DNA from: CAZGSG01 sp964528095
GTDB taxonomy: Bacteria; Bacteroidota; Bacteroidia; Chitinophagales; Chitinophagaceae
DNA: 26,724 nucleotides
Direction of reading: 5' to 3'
Assembly (NCBI GenBank): GCA_964528095.1
Contig: CAZGSG010000044.1
Span: 1-26,724 of the forward strand
Part shown: positions 1-7,330 of the stretch, one piece after another
Layout of the letters: every line of letters begins with the position of its first letter
Numbering within the stretch: the stretch's first letter is position 1
Notes under the pieces: generated by a model
The model's database searches: none
What the model was told of the DNA's origin: nothing
Seen by the model: only the letters and a program-made list of their open reading frames with translations
Program-made: the position numbers and the translations under genes

Positions 1-2010
1 TGCCTTTTCAAGGCCTGTATTCATTGGCACTACTGGTAAATTCAACGCCCCCATCACTTCTACTGGCGCGTCAAGGAACTGGAAACAGGCATGCGAGATC
101 CTGCCGGCCAATGCCTCCGCAAATGAGTTATTTTGCTGCTCCTCTGTTAATACCAGGCATTTACCATGCAATTTCACCCTTGTATAGATCAGTTCTTCGT
201 CGAGGGGAAATAAAGTTCGTACATCTACAATTTCTATTTGCCGATCAAAATGAGCCGCAGCCGATTTTGCCCAGTACACACCCATGCCCCAGGTAATGAT
301 CACGCATGTTTCCCCGTTCTTTATTTTATGTTCATCGGCTTTTACCAACACATTGCCCTTACCAAAGGGTAGTATATAATCTTTTGAAGGCTCAGGCGAT
401 TTTGCATCCTCCGTACCGGGCACCTTACTCCAGTATAGTCCTTTATGTTCCAACATCACCACCGGGTTGCCATCATAATAAGCCGCTTTCATCAAACCCT
501 TCATATCCGCGGCATTGGAAGGATAAGCTACTTTGATGCCTTTTATAGAAAGTAAGGTCGTCTCCACACAACCGCTATGATAAGGACCCCCACCGCCATA
601 TGCTCCTACCGGTACCCGCAGGATCATTGATATGGGAAATTTGCCCGCACTCAGGTAAGAAGATTTGGAGATTTCCGTGACCAGTTGGTTGAATGCAGGA
701 TAGATATAGTCACCAAACTGCACTTCTACAATTGGCTTAAGCCCCACCGCATTCATTCCAATTGTTGACCCAACGATATACGCTTCCTGTATGGCTGTAT
801 TGAAAACGCGGTCATCACCAAACTGAGCCGCTAAAGTAGCTGCTTCGCGGAATACACCACCTAATCTTTTTCCTACATCCTGACCATATAAAATCGCCTC
901 CGGATGCTCTTCCATCAACTCACGGATCGCATACAATGCCGCATCTACCATCACCACTTTTTGCGCACCGGCGGGACTACGTTCTCCTTTTTCTTCCTGT
1001 ACAGGCGATGAATGAAATACATGTTCCTGTACAGTTGCCGGATCCGGTTCCGCCGCTGCAATAGCTTTTGCAAAATCCGCTGCTATTATTACTGTAGTTT
1101 TTTGATCTGTTTGTAAAAGCCCTTCTTCGTTTATACCTCTTTGTTTAAGCCGGTTCCTTAATTTATTAACAGGATCATGTTCCTGGTGTTTGGCCAGCTC
1201 ATCATCTGTACGGTAAAATTCTCTTCTCACTCCACTTGTATGATGTCCCAGCAAGGGCACCTGTGCATGCACCAGGTAAGGTTTTCTTTCCTTTCGTACA
1301 AACTCACATACATGTTTCATTACTTCAAAGGATGCTTCAAAATCACTACCATCAACCTGAATACGATTCATGCCTTTAAAGCCTGCTGCAAATTCAAACG
1401 CGTTCATGTTTCTTGCTTCCTCTGCTGTTACACTGATACCCCAGTTATTGTCCTGTACAAGATATATTATTGGCAATTGCTTTAGTACTGCAAACTGAAA
1501 TGCTTCACTTACTTCTCCTTCGGTGATACTCGCGTCTCCGAACGAACATACAACCACCGGCAGTTCATTATTCATTCCTTTTTTTAACCGGGATGGATCG
1601 GCTTTTTCCCAATATTGAATACCCTGTGCAATACCCGTGGTGGGAATTGCCTGCATGCCTGTAGCGCTGCTCTGATGAATGATACCCGGCTTATCGTCTC
1701 CTTTATAGTTTGGGTGTGAATAATATTCTCTTCCGCCTGTAAAAATATCATCTCCTTTTGCGAGTAACTGCAACATTAATTGATAAGGAGTAAACCCAAG
1801 TCCCAGCAACAACGACTCATCGCGGTAATAAGGGCTTACATAATCCTGTGGTTGTAACTGGAACGCTGTTGCGAGCTGAATAGCTTCGTGACCCCTTGAT
1901 GTAGAATGAACATACTTACAAACAGACCGGTTAGCTTCATAAGTAGCCGCCATTTCTTTTGCCTGGCTCATGAGCCGGTATGCTTTGTGTAGAATATTTA
2001 TATCGATCAT
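1..2010 (-). CDS. 2-oxoacid (branched-chain type) dehydrogenase E1, fused alpha-beta, 3'-truncated
   Basis: The frame is open from ATG at 2010 to the window edge (670 codons, no stop), so the C-terminus lies outside. It encodes a thiamine-diphosphate E1 decarboxylating a 2-oxoacid and passing the acyl group to lipoyl-E2, in the cytoplasm. Residues 1 to about 340 are an E1-alpha domain: a TSRGHEA segment near residue 40 and the ThDP/Mg motif GDASITEG at 158-165 followed by QDNNWGISV. From about 350 comes an E1-beta domain (VDAALYAIRELMEEHPEAIL, then GGGGPYHSG with the catalytic-type His). Alpha and beta are separate genes in most bacteria; fused forms are common in Bacteroidota. The PYHS context favours branched-chain over pyruvate dehydrogenase, but the substrate is inferred. 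The missing tail is probably short. E2 and E3 are not in the window. Confidence 0.9.
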   Translation of the reverse strand, partial: MIDINILHKAYRLMSQAKEMAATYEANRSVCKYVHSTSRGHEAIQLATAFQLQPQDYVSPYYRDESLLLGLGFTPYQLMLQLLAKGDDIFTGGREYYSHPNYKGDDKPGIIHQSSATGMQAIPTTGIAQGIQYWEKADPSRLKKGMNNELPVVVCSFGDASITEGEVSEAFQFAVLKQLPIIYLVQDNNWGISVTAEEARNMNAFEFAAGFKGMNRIQVDGSDFEASFEVMKHVCEFVRKERKPYLVHAQVPLLGHHTSGVRREFYRTDDELAKHQEHDPVNKLRNRLKQRGINEEGLLQTDQKTTVIIAADFAKAIAAAEPDPATVQEHVFHSSPVQEEKGERSPAGAQKVVMVDAALYAIRELMEEHPEAILYGQDVGKRLGGVFREAATLAAQFGDDRVFNTAIQEAYIVGSTIGMNAVGLKPIVEVQFGDYIYPAFNQLVTEISKSSYLSAGKFPISMILRVPVGAYGGGGPYHSGCVETTLLSIKGIKVAYPSNAADMKGLMKAAYYDGNPVVMLEHKGLYWSKVPGTEDAKSPEPSKDYILPFGKGNVLVKADEHKIKNGETCVIITWGMGVYWAKSAAAHFDRQIEIVDVRTLFPLDEELIYTRVKLHGKCLVLTEEQQNNSFAEALAGRISHACFQFLDAPVEVMGALNLPVVPMNTGLEKA

Positions 2011-2105
2011 GCCAGTCGGGTCAGGTGATTCTAATAAAATAACAAATGTACTGATATCAATCTGTATAGAACAACCGTTCGTATTAAGATAGATGGAATT
2101 TTTAC

Positions 2106-2136
2106 ATAAAAAAACCGCCTCATAATGAGACGGTTG
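2106..2136 (-). terminator. Rho-independent terminator of the FAH-family gene
   Basis: Read on the minus strand, AACCGTCTC-ATTAT-GAGGCGGTT (2135 down to 2113, one G-T pair) runs into a T-rich tract at 2114-2108. It lies about 27 nt after the stop of the FAH-family gene and before the E1 start, so the two genes are probably transcribed separately. Confidence 0.85.
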
Positions 2137-2161
2137 TTCTAGTTAGTTTTGGTTGCCTGTA

Positions 2162-2773
2162 TTATTTCACTTCAAGCTTGAACATACTATTATCTTCCAT
2201 CACTCCTTCGAGTTCATCACCTACTACCACCTCGCCTACACCTGCAGGTGTGCCGGTAAAAATAATATCACCGATATTGACAGAAAAATAATTGGAAATA
2301 TAAGAGATAATAATATCAAAGCTATGCAGCATGCCGGCAGAATTGCCCTGTTGTACCAGTTCTTTATTTTTATACATGCCGAAGTTGATATCCTTTTTAT
2401 TTTTCACTTCGCCAAAAGGTACCCACTTACCAATCACTGCAGAGTTATCCCATGCCTTGGCTTTCTCCCATGGCAGTCCTTTTGCTTTTAATTCATTCTG
2501 GATATCACGGGCGGTAAAATCAATACCCACCGTTACCGCATCGTAATATTTGTTGGCAAATTTTTCCTGGATATACTTACCGTTTTTACTGACGCGTATG
2601 ACCAGTTCACATTCGTGATGCAGTTCATTTGTAAATTCAGGATAATAAAAAGGCGTATGGGGTTGCAACAAAGCACTTTTAGGCTTCATGAAAATGACTG
2701 GTTCATCAGGAACTTCATTTCCTAGCTCTTTTGCATGCGCTGCATAATTACGTCCTACACAAAAAATCTTCAT
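2162..2773 (-). CDS. Fumarylacetoacetate hydrolase (FAH) family protein, FAHD1/YcgM-like
   Basis: A 203-aa cytosolic metal-dependent hydrolase/decarboxylase-type enzyme. The N-terminus MKIFCVGRNYAAHAKELG is characteristic of the FAHD1/YcgM branch (acylpyruvase, oxaloacetate decarboxylase or 2-hydroxyhepta-2,4-diene-1,7-dioate isomerase annotations). Expected divalent-metal ligands are visible: E54 and E56 in HHECEL and D85 in GIDFTARD. His13 in the NYAAH segment matches the catalytic His region of FAHD1. The C-terminal FTGTPAGVGEV turn of the fold is intact. Length (about 200 aa) equals the single-domain family size. Substrate cannot be set from sequence; no aromatic catabolism genes flank it. 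It follows pth on the same strand after a 144-nt gap and ends at its own terminator. Confidence 0.9.
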   Translation of the reverse strand: MKIFCVGRNYAAHAKELGNEVPDEPVIFMKPKSALLQPHTPFYYPEFTNELHHECELVIRVSKNGKYIQEKFANKYYDAVTVGIDFTARDIQNELKAKGLPWEKAKAWDNSAVIGKWVPFGEVKNKKDINFGMYKNKELVQQGNSAGMLHSFDIIISYISNYFSVNIGDIIFTGTPAGVGEVVVGDELEGVMEDNSMFKLEVK

Positions 2774-2917
2774 AAATACTGAGGATGGTTGTTATTTAAA
2801 TACATCGGATACTACTTTTCAGGGCCGTTTATCCCATATATTCAGGCTTCCATTAAGCAAATTGGATCTTACTATGGTGGGGTTAGGGCTGCTAAAATAA
2901 GTAATCAATCTCATTTT

Positions 2918-3493
2918 TCATACAGAAAAGCTCTTATTATTTACCTGATTCATGGCGATGGCGATGCCTTGAGTGGCAAAACTCTCGATTATTTCAGGGC
3001 AGCTGTCAATTTTCAGCTTTACCAGGGGTTCTTCTTCTTTTCTCCATTTCCCCAATACATAATCGGCCTGGAGGCCTTTTGGGAAATTATTTCCGATACC
3101 AAAACGCAGGCGGGGATAATTATTAGTTGCTATTGTTTCCTGGATACTTCGAAGTCCATTATGTCCTGCATCACTTCCTCCGGGGCGCAGCCTGATCTTA
3201 TCAAGAGGGAGAGCAATATCATCCAGGATAACGAGGGTTCTTTCCAGGGGGATCTTTTCCTTGTCCATCCAGTATTTCACCGCTTTACCACTCAGGTTCA
3301 TAAAAGTGGTAGGGCAAATACAAATGAATATTTTTCCTTTCCATTTCAGGTCTGCCACATAAGCCAGCCTGTCTGATCTGAAACTGCCTGCGTGTTTCTG
3401 CACGAAAGCATTTACCACATCAAATCCTATATTATGCCTGGTATGAGCATATTCGTTACCCGTGTTACCCAGTCCTACGATAAGAAATTTCAT
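2918..3493 (-). CDS. pth: Peptidyl-tRNA hydrolase
   Basis: A 191-aa enzyme that cleaves the ester bond of peptidyl-tRNAs dropped from ribosomes, recycling tRNA. The start MKFLIVGLGNTGNEYAHTRHNIGFD carries the substrate-binding Asn10 and catalytic His20. PTTFMNLSG (61-69) holds the conserved Asn66, and LDDIALPLDKIRLRPGGSDAGHNGLRSI contains the conserved Asp pair (91-92) and Asn112. The usual GGxGGHNG loop reads GGSDAGHNG, a mild variation. Length is normal. It lies downstream of rplY in the prs-rplY-pth order seen in many bacteria, but a hairpin terminator sits between rplY and pth, so expression may be partly uncoupled. Confidence 0.97.
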   Translation of the reverse strand: MKFLIVGLGNTGNEYAHTRHNIGFDVVNAFVQKHAGSFRSDRLAYVADLKWKGKIFICICPTTFMNLSGKAVKYWMDKEKIPLERTLVILDDIALPLDKIRLRPGGSDAGHNGLRSIQETIATNNYPRLRFGIGNNFPKGLQADYVLGKWRKEEEPLVKLKIDSCPEIIESFATQGIAIAMNQVNNKSFSV

Positions 3494-3530
3494 AATTCAA
3501 TCGATCATTCAAATTTCGTACTTAGTCAAT

Positions 3531-3560
3531 AAAAAACCCGCATCGGTCTGATACGGGTTT
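3531..3560 (-). terminator. Hairpin terminator after rplY
   Basis: On the minus strand AAACCCGTATC-AGACC-GATGCGGGTTT (3560-3534) is followed by a T run (3536-3531). The stem is near perfect with one mismatch. It begins 20 nt past the rplY stop and lies 38 nt before the pth start, so it terminates or attenuates read-through into pth. Confidence 0.85.
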
Positions 3561-3579
3561 AAAGATACTTTCAACAAGT

Positions 3580-4230
3580 TTATTTTTTGGCAGCAGGCTT
3601 CGCAGCAGCGGCGGCGGCAGGAGCAGCAGCGGCTTTCGCGGCAGGCGCAGCACCTTTGGCAGGAGTAGCAGCTTCTTCCTGTTTCAATTGTCTTGTCAAT
3701 ACCACAGAAGCAATTGGAATACGTGGAGAATTCAATATTTCATAATTCTCCTCTTTCACATCTTCAACACGGATATTGCCATTCAACTCCAGGTTGTCGA
3801 TAGATACTTCTATTTGTTCTTTCAGGTATTTTGGTAATGTTTTTACCTTAAGTGATTTGATCTTAGTGACCAGCTTACCACCTTCCTTTACACCTTTAGA
3901 TACACCTACGAATTTTACAGGAATAGTAGCAATCACTTTTTTATCTTCTACCAGTTCAAGCAGATCAACGTGTGTCAGTTTATCATCAATCCTGTCGAAT
4001 TGAAGATCTTTCAAAATGCAGCGGTAAGTCTTACCGTCTACTTTTACATCAGCTAGCTGGAAACTTGGCGTATAAACTAAGGATTTAAAAGCCGCAGCAG
4101 GAGCAGCAAAATTGATCTCCTGGGCACCCCCGTAAATTACACCAGGCACAAGTTCCTGAGAGCGGAGTTGGCGGGTGGCGGTCTTCCCGAATCCGGTCCT
4201 CAGTTGTCCTTCGATTGTAATTGTTTTCAT
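3580..4230 (-). CDS. rplY: 50S ribosomal protein L25/general stress protein Ctc
   Basis: A 216-aa long-form L25 (TL5/Ctc type) that binds 5S rRNA in the large subunit. The N-terminal L25 domain (about 1-90) begins MKTITIEGQLRTGFGKTATRQLR, followed by LVPGVIYGG and the ILKDLQFDRIDDKLTHVDLLEL segment. A second beta domain (about 95-180, containing VGVSKGVKEGGKL) is typical of Ctc-type proteins. From about 185 the protein ends in a low-complexity tail of Ala, Pro and Lys, probably disordered and RNA-contacting; short L25 forms lack both extra parts. It is 78 nt downstream of prs on the same strand, a widely conserved pairing, and is followed by a terminator. Confidence 0.96.
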   Translation of the reverse strand: MKTITIEGQLRTGFGKTATRQLRSQELVPGVIYGGAQEINFAAPAAAFKSLVYTPSFQLADVKVDGKTYRCILKDLQFDRIDDKLTHVDLLELVEDKKVIATIPVKFVGVSKGVKEGGKLVTKIKSLKVKTLPKYLKEQIEVSIDNLELNGNIRVEDVKEENYEILNSPRIPIASVVLTRQLKQEEAATPAKGAAPAAKAAAAPAAAAAAKPAAKK

Positions 4231-4308
4231 TGTTATGTTTGTTTTATTAAAAGGTCAATGCAGTTGCCTTACGGCCCTGTCATTATATGTTGTCTCAAAA
4301 TTTACTCC

Positions 4309-5259
4309 TTAAAGGCTCTGTCTTCTTTGCGAGTGAACGAATAAACTCGTGATGCTCTTATTTTCAAACGCATTACGAATTGCCACGGCAAATAACTGCG
4401 ATACAGAGATGGATTTGATCTTCGGTGTTGTCTTCTTCAATGGTATCGTATCACAAACCACCAGTGCTTCCAATACACTGTTTTCTATATTCTCGTAAGC
4501 TTTTCCACTCAGCACAGGATGTGTTATTAATGCCCTTACACTCCTGGCGCCTTTTTCTTTTAAAAGAGCTGCACTTTTTGCCAATGTTCCTCCGGTGTCA
4601 CAGATATCATCAATAAGAACAATATCTTTTCCCGTCACATCTCCGATGACTACCATGCTCGCTATCTCATTGGCACGTTTACGGTGCTTATCACAGATCA
4701 CCATTTCAGCGCCGAAATAATTGGCTATTTCCCTGATACGGTTGGTAGCTCCCACATCGGGGGCGGCAAAGGTAAGGTTTTCCAGCTTCAGATTCTCTAT
4801 GTAGGGGATAAAAACTGCGTGGCTGTCCAGGTGATCGACGGGTATATCAAAGTAGCCCTGTATCTGGGGGGCGTGGAGGTCCATTGTAATGACCCTATCT
4901 GCGCCTGCTGCCACTAACATATTGGCAACCAGTTTACTACCTATGGCAACGCGGGGTTTATCCTTACGATCCTGGCGGGCATACCCATAGTAAGGCATCA
5001 CAGCGATCACTTTGTAAGCAGAAGCACGACGGGCCGCGTCGATCATGAGCAGTAGCTCCATGAGATTGTCGGCAGGTGAATACGTACTTTGAACGAGGAA
5101 AACAAAGTCTCCCCTTATACTTTCCAGGAAAACGGGGCAGATTTCCCCGTCGCTAAAGCGCTGGATATTGATCTTCCCAGGCTTTGCTCCATAATTTTTA
5201 CAGATTTGATCTGTCAATAATTCTGAACTGGTACCGGCGAATATTTTAGCGGATTGCAT
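4309..5259 (-). CDS. prs: Ribose-phosphate pyrophosphokinase (PRPP synthetase)
   Basis: A 316-aa class I PRPP synthetase transferring pyrophosphate from ATP to ribose 5-phosphate, feeding nucleotide, His, Trp and NAD synthesis. Visible motifs are the FSDGEI segment (35-40), the ATP-site RQDRKDKPR (95-103), the metal/PRPP region MDLHAPQIQGYFDIPVDHL (126-144), the flexible-loop basic residues K191 and R193 (CDKHRKRANE), and the PRPP-binding loop VLIDDICDTGGT (214-225). Length is typical. The start MQSAKIFAG fits the family N-terminus. A perfect 7-bp inverted repeat lies in its leader (5273-5297). The rplY gene follows. Confidence 0.97.
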   Translation of the reverse strand: MQSAKIFAGTSSELLTDQICKNYGAKPGKINIQRFSDGEICPVFLESIRGDFVFLVQSTYSPADNLMELLLMIDAARRASAYKVIAVMPYYGYARQDRKDKPRVAIGSKLVANMLVAAGADRVITMDLHAPQIQGYFDIPVDHLDSHAVFIPYIENLKLENLTFAAPDVGATNRIREIANYFGAEMVICDKHRKRANEIASMVVIGDVTGKDIVLIDDICDTGGTLAKSAALLKEKGARSVRALITHPVLSGKAYENIENSVLEALVVCDTIPLKKTTPKIKSISVSQLFAVAIRNAFENKSITSLFVHSQRRQSL

Positions 5260-5272
5260 GGCTGAAAAATGT

Positions 5273-5297
5273 GCGGCGAAGATATTACTATCGCCGC
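5273..5297 (-). promoter_or_regulatory. Hairpin in the prs leader (attenuator or upstream terminator)
   Basis: A perfect inverted repeat, GCGGCGA (5273-5279) and TCGCCGC (5291-5297), encloses 11 nt. On the minus strand it forms immediately upstream of prs, with its 3' side 13 nt from the ATG, followed by a short T stretch (ACATTTTTCAG). It could terminate transcription from the small upstream gene or shield the prs initiation region. TATCTTCG, one base from the TAnnTTTG box, lies across the loop and the 3' arm. Confidence 0.5.
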
Positions 5298-5338
5298 AAT
5301 CAGCACGGGTATACTATAAATTTATTCTGTTGCAGGTT

Positions 5339-5554
5339 TTAACGCACCATAGCAGCAGCGGAAACCTGTATGGGCATTGACTTTGCCGTTGCAGCCTGTT
5401 CTGTTTTTGTATCGCTTGCATACCCATCCGAGTTGAATGTGTAAAACAATGAGGAGCAGATAAAAATAGATAACAGTAACACAACTACATACATTACTGC
5501 AAAGAAAAGGATTGGGTGCAGTGCACCGGCAGAGGTAAAGCTTCTGGCTTTCAT
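5339..5554 (-). CDS. Small single-pass membrane protein, function unknown
   Basis: A 71-aa protein not recognised as any named family. Residues about 14-38 (PILFFAVMYVVVLLLSIFIC) form one strongly hydrophobic membrane segment, preceded by a short polar N-terminus and followed by a polar, Ser/Ala/Thr-rich tail. It uses ATG at 5554 with no obvious Shine-Dalgarno, which is usual for this phylum. It lies upstream of prs on the same strand (79-nt gap with a hairpin) and is divergent from radC. No long overlapping reading frame competes, and the clean transmembrane pattern supports a real gene, but conservation was not tested. Confidence 0.6.
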   Translation of the reverse strand: MKARSFTSAGALHPILFFAVMYVVVLLLSIFICSSLFYTFNSDGYASDTKTEQAATAKSMPIQVSAAAMVR

Positions 5555-5648
5555 AAGTTGGATTTTAGATTCTAAAAACTGGTTTTTTTACTTCGCAATA
5601 CCGTTATTACCATATTGCTGAGATAAATATATTACCTAAACTTGTTTC

Positions 5649-6341
5649 ATGCAAGAGCACAATTACTCTATCAAAAAATGGGCAAAAGACGACCAGCCCC
5701 GGGAAAAATTACTAGTCAACGGCCCGGCGAATCTCAGCAACTCCGAATTGCTTGCCATATTGATCAACCAGGGTACCCCGCAAAAATCAGCAGTAGAAAT
5801 TGCCAGGGATGTGTTGAAATTAGGAAAGAATAACCTGGGGGAACTTGGCAGGCTTTCTGTCAAAGACTTAATGAAAATCAAAGGAATAGGCAAGGCCAAG
5901 GCCATTACGATCGCAGCTGCCCTGGAACTGGGCAGGAGAAGACAGGGCTTTGCAACCCTTAACAAGCGGACCATCTTCAACAGCAGGGATACAGCCGAAC
6001 ACCTGCAGTCGCTATTAAAGGATTTTCGGCATGAGGTCTTTGCAGTCGTATTCCTGAACCAGGCCAATAAAATCAATCATTTTGAAATAATAAGCGAAGG
6101 AGGCATTACCAGTACGATCGCCGACCCCCGGATAATCATCAAGAAAGCGCTCGAAGAGCAGGCGGTCAGCATCATTCTCTGCCACAACCACCCCTCCGGC
6201 AATCTACGGCCAAGTCGCGCCGACGAACTTCTTACCAGCAAGATCAGCGAGGCTGCCAAGCTTTTCGACATGCGGGTACTGGATCATATCATCGTCAGCG
6301 AGAATGGGTATTATAGTTTTGCGGATGAGGGGCTTGTTTAA
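5649..6341 (+). CDS. radC: RadC-family JAB/MPN domain protein
   Basis: A 230-aa RadC (UPF0758). The N-terminal part (KKWAKDDQPREKLLVNGPANLSNSELLAIL) and the helix-hairpin-helix IKGIGKAKAITI (77-88) precede a C-terminal JAMM-type zinc metalloprotease-like domain. There the motif HNHPSG (179-184), with D192 in PSRAD and E129, supplies the expected metal ligands. Despite the name, a DNA-repair role is not proven for the family; a link to DNA processing or mobile elements is only suggested. Length is normal. It is divergent from the small membrane-protein gene, with 94 nt between starts; TAAACTTG, one base from the phylum's -7 box, lies just upstream of the ATG. Confidence 0.94.
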   Translation: MQEHNYSIKKWAKDDQPREKLLVNGPANLSNSELLAILINQGTPQKSAVEIARDVLKLGKNNLGELGRLSVKDLMKIKGIGKAKAITIAAALELGRRRQGFATLNKRTIFNSRDTAEHLQSLLKDFRHEVFAVVFLNQANKINHFEIISEGGITSTIADPRIIIKKALEEQAVSIILCHNHPSGNLRPSRADELLTSKISEAAKLFDMRVLDHIIVSENGYYSFADEGLV

Positions 6342-6373
6342 GGAAGGGATTATTGAGGTGAGGTATGGAATGT

Positions 6374-6413
6374 TAGATATAGGATGGTTGATATGGGATG
6401 ATAGATATAGGAT
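6374..6413 (+). repeat. Direct repeat TAGATATAGGAT, two copies upstream of the four-helix gene
   Basis: The 12-mer TAGATATAGGAT occurs exactly at 6374-6385 and 6402-6413 (28-nt period) within a GGAT/GATAT-rich stretch. A related copy in inverted orientation, ATCCAATATCTA (one mismatch), occurs past the gene at 6887-6898, so the gene is bracketed by these short sequences. Confidence 0.6.
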
Positions 6414-6451
6414 ATGGCGCATTAGATTTTTTGAGAGATAAAAAGGAAAGT

Positions 6452-6826
6452 ATGAGTTACAAGAAATTAACTGTATGGATGCTTGCGAGAGAAGTTGCTA
6501 TTGAAGTGCATGAAATGACATTATCATTGCCCAGGTTTGAAATGTTTGAAGAAGGTCAACAGATCAGAAGGTCAAGTAAATCCACAAAAGCGACTATTGT
6601 GGAAGGTTATGGAAGAAGAAGATATAAACAGGATTGGGTCAAATTTATTGTATATGCGCTTTCTTCTAATAATGAAACACTTGACCATCTTGAGAATTTA
6701 TGGGACACAAAATCATTACAAAATGAAACTATCTTTTTGAACCTCAAAAATAAAATTGAAGAGCTAGGCAGAAGATTGAATCGATTTCTAATTGCAGTTG
6801 AAGAACATCACCAATCAATAAAATAA
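6452..6826 (+). CDS. Four-helix-bundle protein (S23 rRNA-intervening-sequence / bAvd-like)
   Basis: A 124-aa protein of the four-helix-bundle family first seen inside 23S rRNA intervening sequences and related to bAvd proteins of diversity-generating retroelements. It has the opening YKKLTVWMLAREVAIEVHEM, the signature ATIVEGYGRRR (47-57; the family usually reads NIAEGYGR), and a helical C-terminal half (FIVYALSSNNETLDHLENL). The ATG at 6452 is preferred over 6398 because it gives the family N-terminus and follows AAAGGAAAG, a rare good purine-rich site. Its function is unknown; RNA or nucleic-acid binding is inferred from relatives. The gene is visibly more AT-rich than radC and is bracketed by short repeats, suggesting transfer. 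No rRNA or reverse transcriptase is nearby. Confidence 0.85.
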   Translation: MSYKKLTVWMLAREVAIEVHEMTLSLPRFEMFEEGQQIRRSSKSTKATIVEGYGRRRYKQDWVKFIVYALSSNNETLDHLENLWDTKSLQNETIFLNLKNKIEELGRRLNRFLIAVEEHHQSIK

Positions 6827-6886
6827 AAACCGCAACACTCCTTAAACAGGAGAGTGATCTTTACATCAAATATCCTTCTGTCCTAC

Positions 6887-6898
6887 ATCCAATATCTA
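6887..6898 (-). repeat. Inverted copy of the TAGATATAGGAT repeat
   Basis: On the minus strand this reads TAGATATTGGAT, 11 of 12 bases identical to the two copies upstream of the four-helix gene (6374-6385, 6402-6413). It lies 61 nt past the four-helix stop and just before the stop of the DUF3467 gene. Confidence 0.45.
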
Positions 6899-6900
6899 CC

Positions 6901-7215
6901 CTAAGCTTGCGCCGTAGGCCCCCCAAAATTCATTGGCAATTGTATCTCTTCCAGGTCTTTTATCAGGCCGTTGAGAGATTCATATTTATTAATATTCTCG
7001 GTAATAGCTTTCATAAACCGCTTGGCATGCTGGGGCGTCAGTATAATGCGCGACTTCACCTTGCTTTTGGGAGTGCCGGGCATGACGTTTACAAAATCGA
7101 TCACGAACTCCGCGTGTGAGTGAGTAATGATAGCAAGGTTTGCATAGGATCCCTCTGCGATCTCTTCTGATATTTCTATGTTAAGTTGATTATTGGGCTG
7201 CTGCTGATCGGACAT
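6901..7215 (-). CDS. DUF3467-type small protein
   Basis: A 104-aa protein matching the DUF3467 pattern: an acidic N-terminus (LNIEISEEIAEGSYANLAII), then THSHAEFVIDFVNVMPG, KSRIILTPQHAKRFMKAITENI, and a short C-terminal tail. The family is small and of unknown function; the strands and TPQHAK helix suggest a compact cytosolic fold. The ATG at 7215 (MSDQQQPNNQ) is preferred to the one at 7233, which would put a candidate -7 box (7231-7238) inside the coding sequence. It is convergent with the four-helix gene, and its 5' side faces the 3' end of the first Sus operon. Confidence 0.88.
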   Translation of the reverse strand: MSDQQQPNNQLNIEISEEIAEGSYANLAIITHSHAEFVIDFVNVMPGTPKSKVKSRIILTPQHAKRFMKAITENINKYESLNGLIKDLEEIQLPMNFGGPTAQA

Positions 7216-7230
7216 GGTTAAGTATTTTTG

Positions 7231-7238
7231 CAAAAATA
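7231..7238 (-). promoter_or_regulatory. Candidate -7 promoter box (TAnnTTTG) of the DUF3467 gene
   Basis: TATTTTTG on the minus strand matches the Bacteroidota TAnnTTTG -7 consensus exactly. It ends 15 nt before the ATG at 7215. No well-spaced -33 TTTG was found, so confidence is modest. Confidence 0.4.
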
Positions 7239-7275
7239 AGACAAAGACTCAAAGAGGGCCAGTTAAGATCTCTAC

Positions 7276-7308
7276 AAAAAAACGGGGCTGCTTTAAGGCA
7301 ACCCCGTT
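7276..7308 (-). terminator. Terminator of the first Sus operon
   Basis: On the minus strand AACGGGG (7308-7302) pairs with CCCCGTT (7287-7281), extended inward by a TGC/GCA pairing around a small bulge, followed by a T run (7282-7276). It starts 22 nt after the stop of the DUF1735-type lipoprotein gene, closing the susC-susD-lipoprotein transcript. Confidence 0.88.
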
Positions 7309-7330
7309 CAACTATCGAACAATTGATAAT

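Noticed and set aside
24..536. Two plus-strand open frames of 76-90 codons
   Set aside because: They are antisense to the E1 gene, whose frame is continuous from 2010 to 1 with family motifs throughout.
2789..3376. 195-codon plus-strand open frame
   Set aside because: It lies antisense to pth, whose motifs are unmistakable; the translation has no family character.
5663..6076. 137-codon minus-strand frame
   Set aside because: Antisense shadow of radC.
6398..6451. 18-residue N-terminal extension of the four-helix protein
   Set aside because: It is encoded by the repeat-rich stretch, and the ATG at 6452 has a purine-rich ribosome site and the family N-terminus.
6829..6866. Possible terminator after the four-helix gene (CTCC...GGAG)
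   Set aside because: The stem is only four to five pairs and not followed by a T tract.
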